Positions 6,630 to 6,885 of a stretch of DNA of 6,885 bases are shown piece after piece. Made by a program: the position numbers and the translations under genes. This DNA is from SG8-4 sp964562575 (lineage in GTDB: Bacteria > Planctomycetota > Phycisphaerae > Sedimentisphaerales > Anaerobacaceae). Below the pieces are notes generated by a model that worked only from the letters and a program-made list of their open reading frames with translations, was not told where the DNA came from and made no database searches. The DNA is taken from NCBI GenBank assembly GCA_964562575.1, contig CAZLTY010000219.1:1-6885 (forward strand), read 5' to 3'. The first letter of the stretch is position 1; each line of letters begins with the position of its first letter.

Positions 6630-6878
6630 ATGCGTTTTGGAAAGATATCCGCCGCCCTGCTGATCATAGCCGGCGCAACGCTTGTCGTAGCACTTCTTTG
6701 CAAACCCGGCTGAGGCAACCCTTTCGCGACGCTTGGAGCGTTGCTGATAATGTTCTCATTTCCCGCCGCCCTGATCTTTGGCATCTTGGGGATCGTTCAC
6801 GATCGTCGCAAGTTGCTTGCGATTGTTACGGCGCTGATCGCCGGTGGACTGATGGCCCTCTGGGCGTGTATGATCTGA
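6630..6878 (+). CDS. Small three-helix membrane selenoprotein of unknown function, Sec at residue 28 (UGA 6711-6713)
   Basis: Reading from the ATG at 6630 through TGA at 6711-6713 to TGA at 6876-6878 gives 82 residues. GAGG (6619-6622) lies 7 bases before the start. It is a tandem paralogue of the 6237-6560 product with a shorter N-terminus. Helix 1 is about residues 6-24, then C-K-P-G-U-G-N-P (24-31), helix 2 about 32-56, H-D-R-R-K (57-61) and helix 3 about 62-80. The distance from Sec to the D of DRRK is 30 residues in both paralogues. Here a Cys stands four residues before Sec (C24-x3-U28), a possible selenenylsulfide partner that the other copy lacks (Leu there). By the positive-inside rule Sec faces the extracytoplasmic side. 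It lies 69 bases after its paralogue, probably the last visible gene of the selA-selB transcript. Function unknown. Confidence 0.85.
6711..6744 (+). promoter_or_regulatory. Sec UGA codon plus SECIS-like hairpin (6630-6878 gene)
   Basis: After the UGA (6711-6713), GCGACGCU (6726-6733) pairs with AGCGUUGC (6737-6744) around a UGG loop, eight pairs with one G-U. The loop begins 21 bases after UGA. The UGG loop is identical to that in the unrelated minus-strand selenoproteins, which argues for a shared SelB recognition signal and not for protein-level constraint. Confidence 0.7.
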
Positions 6879-6885
6879 ATCCAAA

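Noticed and set aside
916..6878. Genome-wide UGA reassignment or two sequencing errors per pair as the reason for in-frame TGAs
   Set aside because: selA, selB and the barrel gene have no in-frame UGA, and three of these genes end in UGA. The UGA is at the same conserved position in both members of each pair, next to SECIS-like hairpins and selAB.

Overview
The window carries the bacterial selenocysteine (Sec) insertion genes selA and selB, flanked on both sides by what I read as four selenoprotein genes in two unrelated pairs. In all four an in-frame UGA sits inside the protein, and a conventional gene finder would truncate or miss them. The organism looks Gram-negative, because there is a partial outer-membrane beta-barrel gene at the left edge. 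An anaerobic or microaerobic life is plausible from the selenoprotein richness. A PVC-type or deltaproteobacterial-type lineage is only a guess, since no rRNA or other marker gene is present.

Left part, minus strand (1-2494). Read from right to left: a membrane-anchored selenoprotein (1877-2494, Sec codon 2003-2005); a 310-base gap holding a possible 36-residue Cys-rich ORF; a paralogous membrane-anchored selenoprotein (916-1566, Sec codon 1042-1044); an intrinsic terminator (854-891); and the N-terminal 266 residues of a secreted, probably outer-membrane barrel protein (1-800) that runs off the window. The two selenoproteins align without gaps across the UGA and to the end of the protein (24 of 41 residues identical after Sec), both with Y-G-U-G-G-x-C.

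Centre. A 370-base divergent intergenic region (2495-2864) holds candidate promoters for both directions. It is followed by selA (2865-4289) and selB (4295-6211), separated by 5 bases.

Right part, plus strand (6237-6878). Two small paralogous three-helix membrane proteins follow selB, each with P-G-U-G-x-P just after the first helix and a D-R-R-K loop exactly 30 residues after Sec.

How it fits together: SelA (with SelD and tRNA-Sec, neither in this window) makes Sec-tRNA, and SelB delivers it at UGA codons followed by a SECIS hairpin. All four UGAs have a compact hairpin with a three-base loop placed 21-22 bases downstream and a G as second loop base. UGG is the loop in three and CGU in the fourth. 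The proteins served are all predicted to be membrane-bound with Sec on the extracytoplasmic side. I do not recognise either selenoprotein family, so their biochemical role is open.
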